Shown in pieces: positions 33,781-44,239 of a DNA stretch of 64,000 nucleotides (position 1 is the stretch's first letter; the number at the start of each line of letters is the position of its first letter). Position numbers and translations under genes: made by a program. The notes beneath the pieces were generated by a model. That model worked only from the letters and a program-made list of their open reading frames with translations. It had not been told where the DNA came from and did not search any database. This DNA comes from Sesamum alatum (taxonomy: Eukaryota; Streptophyta; Magnoliopsida; Lamiales; Pedaliaceae): assembly GCA_034509735.1 (NCBI GenBank), contig JACGWO010000010.1:17869193-17933192 (forward strand). Direction: 5' to 3'.

Positions 33781-34300
33781 TGTCCGGTCAATTGGATTAT
33801 CATCCAAAAGATACAAGGAGAAGCGATGTTTGGACATCGGGTTTGGATCAATGGCTTAGAGCTATTGGATCCGTCATGAAAATTGAAACTGGGTTTGAAA
33901 TTTTGTATAACTGGAATATTCATTTTGACGAGTTCATACGGAGTATGAATCGATCAGTAACAGGCTTTAGGGTCAGTGGGAGGATAGTTTTGTTCCAAGT
34001 GTTTAGTGTGTAACGTCTTATTCGTTTGGAATGAATTTAAGATGTTAGGAAACACTGAAATACGAGCGTTGTTTACGCAATTCTCCATGATAGGAATTGG
34101 ATTCCTATATACAAGGTTAAGCTATTCAAGACTCGGTCACGCTAGACTGATGAGAAAGCTTAGATGTTTGACATCCCCTACGTCTTTGCCTTAGGCAGCA
34201 TGAAAATATTATTCGTGCATGGGGCCTGATGTTGTGTATGCTTTGGGCATAACAATAGTTATTAGGCTTGTGCAGAGAAGGCAATAGACAGCTGTTGAGA
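33781..34300 (+). pseudogene. Reverse transcriptase remnant of element A
   Basis: The frame reads DQWLRAIGSVMKI then jumps to YNWNIHFDEFIRSMNRS and VSGRIVLFQVFSV. The first half of RT (including AFLNG..EE.YM) is deleted, and the region of the YVDD box reads QVFSV. FKMLGNTE and TQFSMI follow, equivalent to KMLGDTK and TQFSMKDLG. It is a non-functional fossil. Confidence 0.75.
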
Positions 34301-34329
34301 ATATCTTTAATACCTGAATAAGGATTGAA

Positions 34330-34847
34330 GAAGTGTTCTTGATGCACATTTGTGGAGGTTTGATTCTGGAAGGGTATAGCGATACTAGCTTTCAGAATCA
34401 TGTGAATAATGTTTAGTCTCAAGATGTATGTACATTTGGACTTAATGGTGAGTATGGTGGCTTGGAAAGGTTTCAAGCGGGATACCACGACATGTCATTG
34501 TGAAAGTCGAATGTATGGCGACTTTCGAAGTCGTTTCTGGAAAGTGGTTTGGATTGAAAACCGCATCCATAGGATGGATGTGGTGCCTAGCACGGCCGAG
34601 CCAGTAGTTGCCTTGGAGACGAACAACTAGGCTTTGGCAAAAGCTTTTGGGCTCGAGATCTCATCACAGATCCATGAAAAATTCTTAGATAATCACCATT
34701 TGCAGGCAGCAATGGTAGGAAGATGTGACACGGTTGGACCGTGTCACTTCAGCAGAGAAATATAGTAGACTCACGAGACCGAGCCGGTATCGTAGATTGC
34801 TCATGCTCAGAAGGCTCTGAGCAATATGGGAAATTGGCTTTGTGGTC
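34330..34847 (+). pseudogene. RNase H remnant of element A
   Basis: Motifs GYSDTSFQ, LNGEYGG or AWKGFKRDTT, and DVVPSTAEPVVALETNN are recognisable across frames, matching the GYSDASFQ, WKSFKQDTT and VVPS..EP..L..DNN stretches of copia RNase H. No continuous frame exists. It lies directly before the polypurine tract, as expected. Confidence 0.8.
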
Positions 34848-34858
34848 AAGTGGGAGAT
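34848..34858 (+). other. Polypurine tract of element A
   Basis: AAGTGGGAGAT directly before the TG of the 3' LTR; element C has the complement of the same motif at 51150-51160. Confidence 0.85.
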
Positions 34859-37800
34859 TGTTAGAATAGGTGACCAGAAAGTCAATTAGATTGGTTGTTC
34901 CGAGAACTATTCGTCGATTTTTATCAAAGTAATATTATACTGATGGATAAAGTAAGTATTCATCATTGGCAAAATGTGTTTGTTGTGCTTACTACTTACA
35001 ATGAATGACGTTTCAATATCACAACAAATCCCCATAGATTGATTGGTTAAACCCATTGAGTTGAGCTGCGCATAGGTTGGCGGCTATGAAACCAACTCCT
35101 TGAGGGTCGGTCTGAAACGTTCCAAGTCGAGGACATCGAGACTGGGCCTCGAGTGCCCTATAGAGACTTGCACTAAGTATTGCATTCACTGGGTGAGTGC
35201 CGAGTTTCATCGGTGCCAGACGTAGGTCGTTTATGCAATTTTAGTGGGTTAGTTGGCAAGGTAGTCGACTGACTGAACTGACTCGCGGGAATCGTCTTAT
35301 GGAAGCCTTGGAGGCTTGGTCGGTATGACTAGAATTTCCGATTCCGATAGTACGGGATTACTCCTCGGACTTGAGGAATCATGGCAGTCGCATGCATATG
35401 AAGGTTGTATCTTGGATCTGGCGAGAGGTGACCGTGTCTTTGATATGGTCATTTATAAGCCTTGTCCAGTGCAGTCGGAGTATGTAGTGAGGACGGTGGA
35501 TTTCAAGAATTTGTCCCCTATCAGATAGCTATTTCTCCTATGCGCTCTGAGATGGTTTCGACTCATTAAGTCTACGGTCATAGCGATTGGTCGAGTAGGG
35601 AATGGTTCCCTAGGTCGGTCAATAGAGTAAACGCGTCTCAAGTTTGTAGCATAGTTGCCTAGTCCAGGATGAGAACCGACGCCCAATTTCATGCCCTAGA
35701 CTAAGGCCGGAAGATGGTCGATAGAAGGACTGTACCTGTATGGAATTCGGAGCCTAAATGTTCACGCCAACATTCACCTAGTCTCTAGTGCCATGGACCG
35801 TTGCTAGACAGCCACCCATGGTAACGGGCATTTCTGATTAATGATTAATCAAACATAATTAATTAAATTAGATTTAATTAATCAATTATGTTGGACACAA
35901 GCCCAAGTCTAGCTGAGGGTGAACCTAAAGAGTCACACACAAATCACTATGGAAGTAGTGGAATTAATTTGGAATTAATTCTGGAAGAAGTGAATTAATT
36001 TAATTGGATTAAATTAATTCAAGGAGAATATAAATGATTGGATCATTTATTGGAAAAATCAATTGGATGGATGGCCCAAGAATTAATTAATTGGATTAAT
36101 TAATTTTAGGCTTAATACCTTTAAATTAATTGAATTAATTTATTGGGTTTCATTTAATTAATTGATTGGATGAATTAATTAGTGTTTGAGCTTATGTTTA
36201 TTTAATTGAATGAAATAAGCTTTTGAATTTCAATAAGGTTTAAAATTAATTGGATTAATTTAAAACCCATGGATCACTTGATTTAATTTGATTAAATCAA
36301 GATCGGTCAAAACCGGTCCATGACTTGAAATCAAAGCTCAAAGGTTTGATGCAAGTTTAAGAGGAGTTGAAAGTCCTCCATGTAAGCAATGATGTGGCTT
36401 GCCATGATGGCTAGGTGGTCCACATATTGTGCTAACATGGTTGGAGGTTGAGCACAAGTTGTGCATTAGTGTGTAGGTGGTTTTGGAAACTACCTACAAC
36501 TACACAACACATGTATAAACTTCTCAACTCCCTAACTTGCATTCTCCTCACACAAGCCACGAAATTTTCCTGCATTTTTCTCCATTTTTGAGTTCTTTTT
36601 TTAATTGGATTCAAGATGAGAACATGAGAAAATACGTATACACTAATCAATAGTGTAATACGTTTTTCGTTTCTTCCTTGATCTAGCTTCTGTTAGAATA
36701 GGTGACCATGTAAGCCAATTTTGGCAGGAATATGTAACCTATGTCTAGACAATTTTTTGGTATTTGATAAAACATTTATGAATAAAGAAGTGAAAATTCA
36801 TATGGCAATACTTTGTTTACGTTCACTTATATCTGCATTTACATTTCTGTTCACTATGCAAACAAAGCCCACGGACTGAAAATCGATTTCGGGGACTGGG
36901 ACTACGCTTGGAGGTAGGTCCATGAAATCAGTCTTACCGAATCAGTCCGGAAATCTCCAAGTCAAGGAATCCCGAAAATGGGTACCGGGATTCCCTTTGA
37001 GACTTGCACTAAGCATCTGCTGTCGTATTCCATCGACGGGTGACGAAGGTCGTCTAAGCAGTGTTAGTGGGTCAGCATGCTAGGAAGCAGCTGACTGAGG
37101 TGACTCGCGGGAACCTTACTACGGAGGACCTTGAGTATGGTCAGCAAGGTATGACGTGTATTCCCGGTTCCAACGGTACAGGCCAAGTCCTTTGACTTGA
37201 GGAACTGCTGAGTTTACCTGTGCATCAGGTCTGTATCTTAGATATGGTGAGAGATTGCCAAAATACTCTTGAGTAGTCATAAGCCATGTCTAGTGCAGCT
37301 CGGGTGCACAAAGTGACAGTAGTTTCCAAGAAAGGATCTGTCTCCTGTCAAAAGGCATTGACAGTTGAGTCTCATGTATGCTCTGTGTCTTGTCCCTAAA
37401 ATCTGTGGCCACAGTAACTGAACAGAAGGGAAGGTTTCCCTTGCGGCGTTTAGTAAGGACAAACCGACACTTAGGTCCAAAATGGGTACCTGCATTTTCC
37501 GTGCCCTAGACCCTAAGTGATGAGACCGAAGACAGAAGGACAAGTGTACTGTTAGAGCCTAAATGTTCATCCCTGAATATTTCACCTAGTCTCTAGTGCC
37601 ATGGACCGTTGCTAGATGGCCACCCATGGTAACGGACGGATTCTGGAAATCCGACCAAGTCTAGTTGAAAGGTGAACCTAAAGAGTCACACACTATCCAC
37701 ACACACTTAGTATTTAATTTGGAATTAAATATTGGAGTAAAGGAATGATTAAATTAGATTTAATCGGGTCCTATATTTTCTTGGAGAAATTAATTCCTTC

Positions 37801-39018
37801 TATTTGATAAAGGGAATTAAATTAATAAATAGGATTTATTAAAGGATTGATTTAATGGGCTTAGAGTAAATATTAATATTTATTATATTTATTCTTTTAG
37901 CCTTTTGGAATATTTAATGGGATTTAAATATTCCATTAAATTAAAATCAACGGTTGAGATGGAAAGGGGAGATGGAAGGCTAGGATTCGTTTGACTAGGT
38001 CAAACACTAGTTTGACTAGGACTTTGACTAGGTCAAAATCCTAGTCAAATTAGAGTTCTTAGAGTTGGAGTTTAAAGAGGATTAAACTCCTCCTCTATAT
38101 AAACCTCTAGCCTCCAACAGTTGAAGGATGATGATTCTTGAAAACACACACACACAACACACACTCTCCCCTCTCCTTACCTCTCGTCCGCCTCTCTCTC
38201 TCTAACAAGAAAATATTTTTCTTAGTTCTTTTGTTCTTGGAACATTAGAACTTAGATGAATCAATACCGTTAATTGATAACGTGTTGTTGATTCATCCAC
38301 TCCAAAAATATACACTTGTTCGTTGCTAGCACGACGTGCAAGATACGTGGGTGGATCGTGTGTCACGATTTGGAGGGTCTCAAGAACGAGATCTCGGTGC
38401 AAAACGGGGAACAACGCGTGTAACCGTTGAAGACGAAAACGACAACGGGTAGGTCTCGTTTTATTTTTCGTCTATCTTTATTTTCAACTCTATGGCCTCC
38501 ATGATTTCTTTACATGCTTTATAATCATGAGATACACCGAACGCCCGGGAACCTCAAGGGTACACCCCTTGAGCGTGTTCTTTTTAAATTAAAAGCATGC
38601 TTTATTTTTGTATGTTTATTTTATCGCGCTTCCGCATTCGCGCAATTCCCGGGACGATCCACCGATTTCTTTCAACTTCTACCTAGCAGTAGATGTAGAT
38701 TTGCTTCCATTGCTGTGGTGTGTACAAATTAGAGGGGTTCTAATTTGAATCCTAAGGTGAACGGAAAAGGAACGAAAAGAGAATCAAAGCTTGTTGCCGT
38801 TTTACATGTGAAACGAAAAAGGTATGTTCCGATTTTAATTATTGTACTTTTTCATTTCCTCCTCTAGCCACATGTTCAAGCATGATTTTCTTTATTTTTT
38901 TATGCTTTTGAATACACCGAACGCCCGGGAATTCAAAGGGAACACCCCTTTGAAATCGTTTTTAATTTCATTTATTTTTACGCTTCCGCCGTGTTCCCGG
39001 GCCGTACCGATTCTTTCA
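34859..39018 (+). repeat. 3' LTR of element A, interrupted by a solo LTR
   Basis: 34859-36690 and 38675-39018 together form an LTR of about 2.17 kb. The first part parallels 27930-29470 and the second 29483-29809. The solo LTR at 36691-38674 is a later insertion. Conserved core at 35775-35829, hairpin at 38932-38954. Confidence 0.93.
36691..38674 (+). mobile_element. Solo LTR of a related copia family, 1984 bp
   Basis: It begins TGTTAGAATAGGTGACC and ends TTTCTTTCA, the same termini as element A, but the body is diverged and lacks the ATTAATTGG tract. The flanks GCTTC (36686-36690) and ACTTC (38675-38679) match at 4 of 5. There is no internal region, so it arose by LTR-LTR recombination after insertion. 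Conserved core at 37583-37635; hairpin CTCAAGGG/CCCTTGAG at 38553-38573. Confidence 0.85.
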
Positions 39019-39023
39019 GAATC

Positions 39024-39513
39024 TCGAGAGCACGAGTGAAGGGCTCCCAGGTAGACAATTGGTGATTGGAATGCATCTACTTGAACCAACTAAGAGCCTC
39101 CCCTTGCTTGTAAAACGACATCAAATCAAGGCGATGAAAGGTGGAAATTTGGTAATAGGAGAAGTATTGTTCCCCCTGAAAAATCCACTCGAGCGGCCCG
39201 GTGCCGTCGAAAGGCTGGAGGTGAAGTTTAGGGGGCTTGATGGAGGGAATGTGTGTGACAGGAGATGGGTAGGGCGATTATGGCGGAGGGGGCTGGGAGG
39301 GGCCAGCCGAAGGGGGCGGGGACGGTGATGCCGCGGGGGAATGGAAGGAAGGCGGTGCTGAATATCGGACAAAGCCGTCATCAAGGTCTCGTGGCGTTGG
39401 TCCATGGAGGACAAACGCAGTTCCACCAACGACTGGAACTCTACTAGATGGTCCAGACGATTGGAAATGGCTAAAACAGCCTCCTCAATGGCCTGAGACG
39501 GTTTAGGAGGCAT
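39024..39513 (-). pseudogene. Gypsy Gag N-terminal half, displaced 11 kb from the rest
   Basis: The frame starts MPPKPSQAIEEAVLAIS at 39513, only 15 bases after the LTR, includes coiled-coil-like LDHLVEFQSLVELRLSSM, and ends in a proline-rich region and NTSPITKFPPF. The real coding sequence then runs into the copia A boundary at 39018/39019 and resumes at 27929. The last codons of the open frame before the insertion are still in the same register as known gypsy Gag order. Confidence 0.85.
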
Positions 39514-39528
39514 GGCAATGAAAGCACC
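39514..39528 (-). other. Candidate gypsy primer site
   Basis: The minus strand reads TTGGTGCTTTCATTG directly after the LTR end, a leader type seen in plant Ty3/gypsy elements. I do not assign the tRNA. The Gag ATG follows immediately. Confidence 0.55.
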
Positions 39529-39918
39529 AATGATAAGATCGCAATTGCAATTCCTATTCGAGCTAGGATGGCTCCAGAAAAATTAGGAAGAAAGACAGGA
39601 TTGTTTTGGTGGCATAAAACTGACTGCCGTTTTCCATTACTTTCCAAATTTAAATACATGTACTGTTATTGGATGGATCCCTACCAAGTGTGTCCATCTC
39701 CTAATAGATTATAAAATTGCCCTAACCGACTGGGCTTGTAATTCAAAGACATTAACTAAATGTAATCCAAAAGCTTAACAGGCCTCGTCGTTTGTCTGCT
39801 TGATTTTCGTATTGTTGGGCCACTCAGCTCGGCCCCATGGTCTGGGTTTCCTCCAGATGCGTCCTGCTGCCCCAAGCTTAACTCCCCAATGGACTCAACC
39901 TAGCCGAAAAGTGTATCA
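39529..39918 (-). repeat. Gypsy LTR (its 5' LTR), 390 bp
   Basis: TGATAAGATCGC to GTGTATCA on the plus strand; same length as the partner at 23561-23950. Confidence 0.92.
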
Positions 39919-39923
39919 ACATA

Positions 39924-40082
39924 ACAGACTATTGTCTCGGCTAATTCTTTCTTGGCAGCATTTCGGGAAGCAAATGTTTGTCTTTAACTATTTCTTGGCA
40001 GACCTTGGTCCAAGATATTTTATTCTATTTCTTACTGTTCTTTCCTCCCTTTTGCTTATGGTTGGTAGAGACAATATTTGAT
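39924..40082. other. Intergenic DNA
   Basis: No supported feature between the gypsy LTR and the next MITE. Confidence 0.5.
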
Positions 40083-40348
40083 GGGTTTAATGCAATTTAC
40101 CTATCTGTGATATTGTAATGAGCAAATTATCACCCTATAAAAAAATAATAGTAATTTATCTCACTATATTTTTTAAAATGAACCAATTTACCTCCCTGTC
40201 TAGGGAGGTAAATTGCTCCATTTTAAAAAACACAGGAAGGTAAATTGATTCATTTTAAAGAATACAAGAGGTAAATTGCTTTTTTATTTTTCGTAGGTAG
40301 TAATTTGCTCATTTACAATATTACAGGAGGGTTGCTTGCATTATTTCC
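40083..40348. mobile_element. Foldback MITE, Mutator-like, copy 2
   Basis: GGGTTTAATGCAATTTACC at the left and ...GGAGGGTTGC...TTATTTCC at the right form long imperfect inverted arms, with TTACCTCCC motifs repeated inside. The flanks ATATTTGAT and TAATTTGAT match at 7 of 9. It is the same family as 9201-9403 but carries extra internal repeats. Confidence 0.78.
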
Positions 40349-40357
40349 TAATTTGAT

Positions 40358-41017
40358 TGCTCACAAGCTTGCTACTTTGGTTGGACCTTACATTTATAGC
40401 TCCCTTCTGTTTTGATGCTATTGTTCGCTTCGCAAGCAAACCATGACTGTGAAATTGCATAAACAAGGCATTGTCTTCATCTGCAAAGAAATATTTTTTA
40501 TTCACACATTACCAGGGGTTTTGAGTACTGGTTTTGTTTGGAGTAGGATTGTTTAGTGAATGCAAGATCGGGACGAAGAAGATAAAACACCTCTTTATTT
40601 GTCGATTTTAACAGTTTACCAATCGGCCGAATGAACGAAGCTCATCTTTACCATGTCCTGGTGAGAATTGGGAAAGAGATGGAAAGATGGAGACGATTGG
40701 AAAGAAATGTGATTGATTCGACTAGGCACTGTAACAATGGGTAAATTGGTAAAATTTGATTTAATCCAACACACAAGAAAGGAAGATAAATCGCCTACGT
40801 ATTTATACAGAAATTAGTAACCAAAATAAAGATCCAAAGTAAATGGTACGTGAAATTGTCCAATATGGAATAACACGAGATCTAATAGATCCATAATGTA
40901 ATACGAGATAATCCAATAGAAAATAATAAACATAAACCTAACCTACCTAAAAGCTAGCTTTGTGGATAATGATCATATATTTGTTTATTATAAAGAAAAT
41001 TCGCTAATAGGGCAAAA
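40358..41017. other. Intergenic DNA
   Basis: Moderately AT-rich. No frame or repeat that I can assign. Confidence 0.5.
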
Positions 41018-41035
41018 CTTCAGGTCGTACGTTTT

Positions 41036-41435
41036 TTTTTAGAAGAAGGTAATTTGCATAAATAAAGAAGAATCAGTACAAGAAGCAAGCATTGACAGAA
41101 ACAATCAGCGCCCCCAATTACTAGCAGCTGCTACAACAAATTGCAAGCTGCACCTATACCAATCACCAAGCAATATGCCAAATTCGATAAAGCGCTCGAC
41201 ATTGCAGAGAATCCCCATAACCCTGGCTGAGGATACGACAATGGATTTGCTCAAGAACAAGGGTCGCTAACACCTCCGGTTCCATAGCAGTAGACATGAA
41301 GCGTCTAGCATTCCTCTCTCTCCACAAACCATACACCATGGCCGCCAATAATGCGTGAAAGGCGTAGTTAACAACGTGATTTCCTCTCCATCTCCTAGAA
41401 GCCCACTGCACGGCTTCCTTCCAATCGCGGCTCCT
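41036..41435 (-). mobile_element. 5'-truncated LINE insertion (L1 type) with long target duplication
   Basis: On the minus strand, the frame reads WKEAVQWASRRWRGN, HALLAAMVYGLWRERNARRF and LVLEQIHCRILS, the extreme C-terminus of plant L1 ORF2 after the zinc-binding RT region. It ends in a short poly(A) (T-run at 41032-41040 on the plus strand). The flanks share CTTCAGGTCGTACGTTTTT (41018-41036 and 41436-41454), the target duplication. The frame appears to start at 41462, but that ATG is in flanking DNA. Confidence 0.9.
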
Positions 41436-41699
41436 CTTCAGGTCGTACGTTTTTGGCTCCATTTTTCAGCTTTTAAGAGAAAAGATGATTTTTTACTTCT
41501 ACTTTTATAGATTTTCGTGTAGAAATGAAATAATTCATTTGAATTAATTTACGATGTTGTATTTATTGTTGTCAATAGTGTAAAATCAATGTAATTTTTG
41601 TTTCCCTGAAATTACTAATGATATTTTTCACTCATTAAAACTTATTAGTCATGTCAGACAACTAATGTATTATTGAAAATAAATATTATTTTTTATTTT

Positions 41700-41940
41700 A
41701 AGATATAACTATACTAATATAATAGAAAAGAGTTTTTTTCACTCACAAATGGTGATTTATGACACCATTACATCAATTTTTTTTTGTTCCAATAATATCC
41801 TTAAATTAATCCTTTTTTTCTTCTCTTTTTTTTTTTCTTTTTTTGTTTTGAAATATAATATATATTATTATTTATAATATATTTTAAAGTATAAAATATT
41901 ATTCATTATATGCACGTAGGACACTGTGCCTCGACCCTAA
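41700..41940. mobile_element. Helitron-like repeat unit 1 (tentative)
   Basis: CTATACTAATATAATAG near the start, TCACTCACAAATGG inside, TATATTTTAAAGTATAAA later, and an end GTGCCTCGACCCTAA. It shares this layout with three units at 43378-44194. The CTAA end fits the CTRR end rule of Helitrons. No coding. Confidence 0.45.
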
Positions 41941-42955
41941 TAAATATAATAATAATTGAGGTGAGAAGATGATGAAATTTTTTTCCGTGAAAATGTATAA
42001 AACAAGCATATTTTTCTTTTTCTTTTTTTTCATTTGCTAAAAACTGACAAGGCCTCAATTTTCTATTTGATCTGCATCTGTAATTTAGCCCAAAGGCAAT
42101 CTGCACAAACTCTCTCGGCACAAAGCCAATTAGGCCCAAATCAATTTGACCAAACCCAAAGCACAACAACACGAGTAACAGTTCTTCTCGGCATGTAAGA
42201 ATATTTGCCTCGTACGATTAGAATAGATTCTCCCGGTTATATTCGGATAAATGGATTCGAATTTGACGTAAGGATTTTATTATGATTGAAAATCATATTC
42301 AACAATATTACTATTAAAGATTTGTAATAATATCAAAAATTTAAAATCCAACAATATTTAACAAATATAATTGAAAAATAGAGTTGAAGGATTTCAAATT
42401 GTTTACATTTAAAATAATTCGGATAAATCCAAAAAGTTTATTATTAAAAATTTTGAAATTTATAATTCAAATTCATCAATCAATATGCACCCTAACTAGG
42501 CTATATTTAAATTGATGAATTTGAATTTGGGAAAAAAATTTGAATAGATGATTTCAAATGACTTCATATCAAACGAATTTGAAATCCATCAATATATATT
42601 CAATAAGATATAGTCCTAAATTAGAATTTAAGGATTTAAAATATTTTGAATTTAGTTTTAGGCTATATTTGTATCAATGAATGTGAATCTGAACAAAAAA
42701 ATTATTTACAGTCATTAATCTAGCATTATACATATGACACTAATTGAATTAAGTAATAATATTATAAAAAAAAGATTTATTATTAACTTTTTGCTAGTGG
42801 CAACTTTCACAAAGTAATTGTCACTATTAAACAATGAAATTTATCATTGTGACAGAATAAAAGTTCTTGAAATTTAATACGTATAGTTAGTGGCAATATT
42901 AAGCTGGGTAAATTATAGTTTGTTATTCGATTTATGCCTATATTTATATTTTGTC

Positions 42956-42998
<43 letters not shown>

Positions 42999-43377
42999 TG
43001 TAAATTTACCCTCTTAAATTTATGAATTTTTACTTTGCCATATATGATTATTTTTTTTAGATTTCTGACTGAAAAACATCACATACATTGCACATACAAT
43101 ATTTCAGGACCATGTAGTGATGTTTTTCCGGCATGTGCACTGTATGTGATGTTTTTTCAATAGAAAAAATTCATTAAAAAACGGTCATGTATGGCAAAGT
43201 GCAAATTTCACAAAGTTGTGAGCGTAAGTGGATACAAAAAAGAGTTTAGATGATAAAGTGTAAAAACGGGTATAGTTCAAATGACAAAATGTAATTTACC
43301 CTATTAAACTTACCTTGATACTTTTATATCTATTGTTGTTTTTTTAAATGTGATTTGGAAAAAAAAAATATCTAAAT
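41941..43377. other. AT-rich intergenic DNA with (ATT)n microsatellite
   Basis: (TTA)n at about 42957-42998, plus low-complexity A/T sequence and a few copies of AATTTGAAT-like words. No gene is seen. Confidence 0.5.
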
Positions 43378-43675
43378 CTATACTAAAATCCATACTATTA
43401 TATAAAGAAAACCCCTTCCACACTCACAAACGGCATTTACTTACACCGCTGCACCATTTTTTGTGAGGTCAAAAATGCCCTTCAACCGATAATATAACCA
43501 ACTTATTTAATTTCGAAAGTTTCACTAATTGATAAATTAGTTTTTTTTCTTTATTTTATTTTTTTAATGTGATGTAATGGTTTATATTTTGCTCTTATTT
43601 ATACTAATAATATATTTTAAAGTGCAAAAGAATATTTATTATATGTACGCAGGGACGGCGTGCCACAACAACTAG
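43378..43675. mobile_element. Helitron-like repeat unit 2 (tentative)
   Basis: It starts near TCCATACTATTATATAAAG, contains CACTCACAAACGG, and ends GTGCCACAACAACTAG followed by T. The next unit begins at once. Confidence 0.5.
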
Positions 43676-43909
43676 TATATATAAAAAAAAAGACACTTTT
43701 CACTCATAAATGGCAGTTTGACACAATTACATCAACTTTTTATTGTGTTAATAATACCCTTAAATTGGTTTTATTTTCATCCATTCATTCTTTTATATTT
43801 TTATATATGGTGTGTTGGTGTTTATATTTGATTCTTATTTATAATATATTTTAAAGTGTAAAAATTAATTTATTATATTCAGATAGGGACAGGGTGCCAC
43901 AAAGGCTAG
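43676..43909. mobile_element. Helitron-like repeat unit 3 (tentative)
   Basis: TATATATAAAAAAAAAGACA start, TCACTCATAAATGGC inside, GGGTGCCACAAAGGCTAG end followed by T. It directly abuts units 2 and 4. Confidence 0.5.
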
Positions 43910-44193
43910 TTAATATAAAAGAAAGTCGTTTCTCCCTCACAACTAGCGATTTGTGACACTGCACCAAATTTAAAACCCAATTATATCGTTAAATATTTGT
44001 ACTGATATAGAAACTTATCTATTTCAAATAATCCACATCATCTTTAACCGCCAATATGCTGGTATGTTTATCCTTCACTTTAACTCATGTTCATCACTTG
44101 CTCAATTTTTAATCATATGTTGATTTTGATACAAAAATTTGTGTTGAATCTATTCGATTATATATGTATCAATACTGCAAACAACAGTGGCTA

Positions 44194-44194
<1 letters not shown>
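43910..44194. mobile_element. Helitron-like repeat unit 4 (tentative)
   Basis: TTAATATAAAAGAAAGTCG start, CCTCACAACTAGCG inside, AACAACAGTGGCTAG end followed by a (TA)n tract. More diverged than units 2 and 3. Confidence 0.45.

Positions 44195-44231
<37 letters not shown>
44195..44231. repeat. (TA)n microsatellite
   Basis: Uninterrupted TA dinucleotides directly after the CTAG of unit 4. Confidence 0.95.
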
Positions 44232-44235
<4 letters not shown>

Positions 44236-44239
44236 ATGG

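Larger units (their letters stand above)
27930..39018 (+). mobile_element. Ty1/copia LTR retrotransposon A, inserted in the gypsy gag
   Basis: LTRs start TGTTAGAATAGGTGACC at 27930 and 34859 and end TTCTTTCA at 29809 and 39018. A perfect 5-bp duplication GAATC (27925-27929 and 39019-39023) bounds the element. Primer site at 29811-29822, purine tract at 34848-34858. Gag is partly open; Pol survives only as scattered motifs. A solo LTR of a related family sits in the 3' LTR. Confidence 0.95.
23561..39918 (-). mobile_element. Ty3/gypsy chromovirus, split by copia element A
   Basis: LTRs of 390 bp at 23561-23950 and 39529-39918 bracket gag, protease, RT, RNase H, integrase and a chromodomain-like end, all on the minus strand in Ty3/gypsy order. 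Without the 11-kb insertion (27930-39018) and its duplicated 5 bases the element is about 5.26 kb, a size typical of small plant chromoviruses. Flanks ACAAC and ACATA do not form a clean duplication. Stops and frameshifts occur in every domain. Confidence 0.92.

Noticed and set aside
23556..39923. 5-bp target duplication of the gypsy element
   Set aside because: ACAAC and ACATA agree at only three of five positions.
41163..41462. Host gene starting at the ATG at 41462
   Set aside because: The homologous part begins only inside the LINE insertion; the first residues are in the target duplication and flank.
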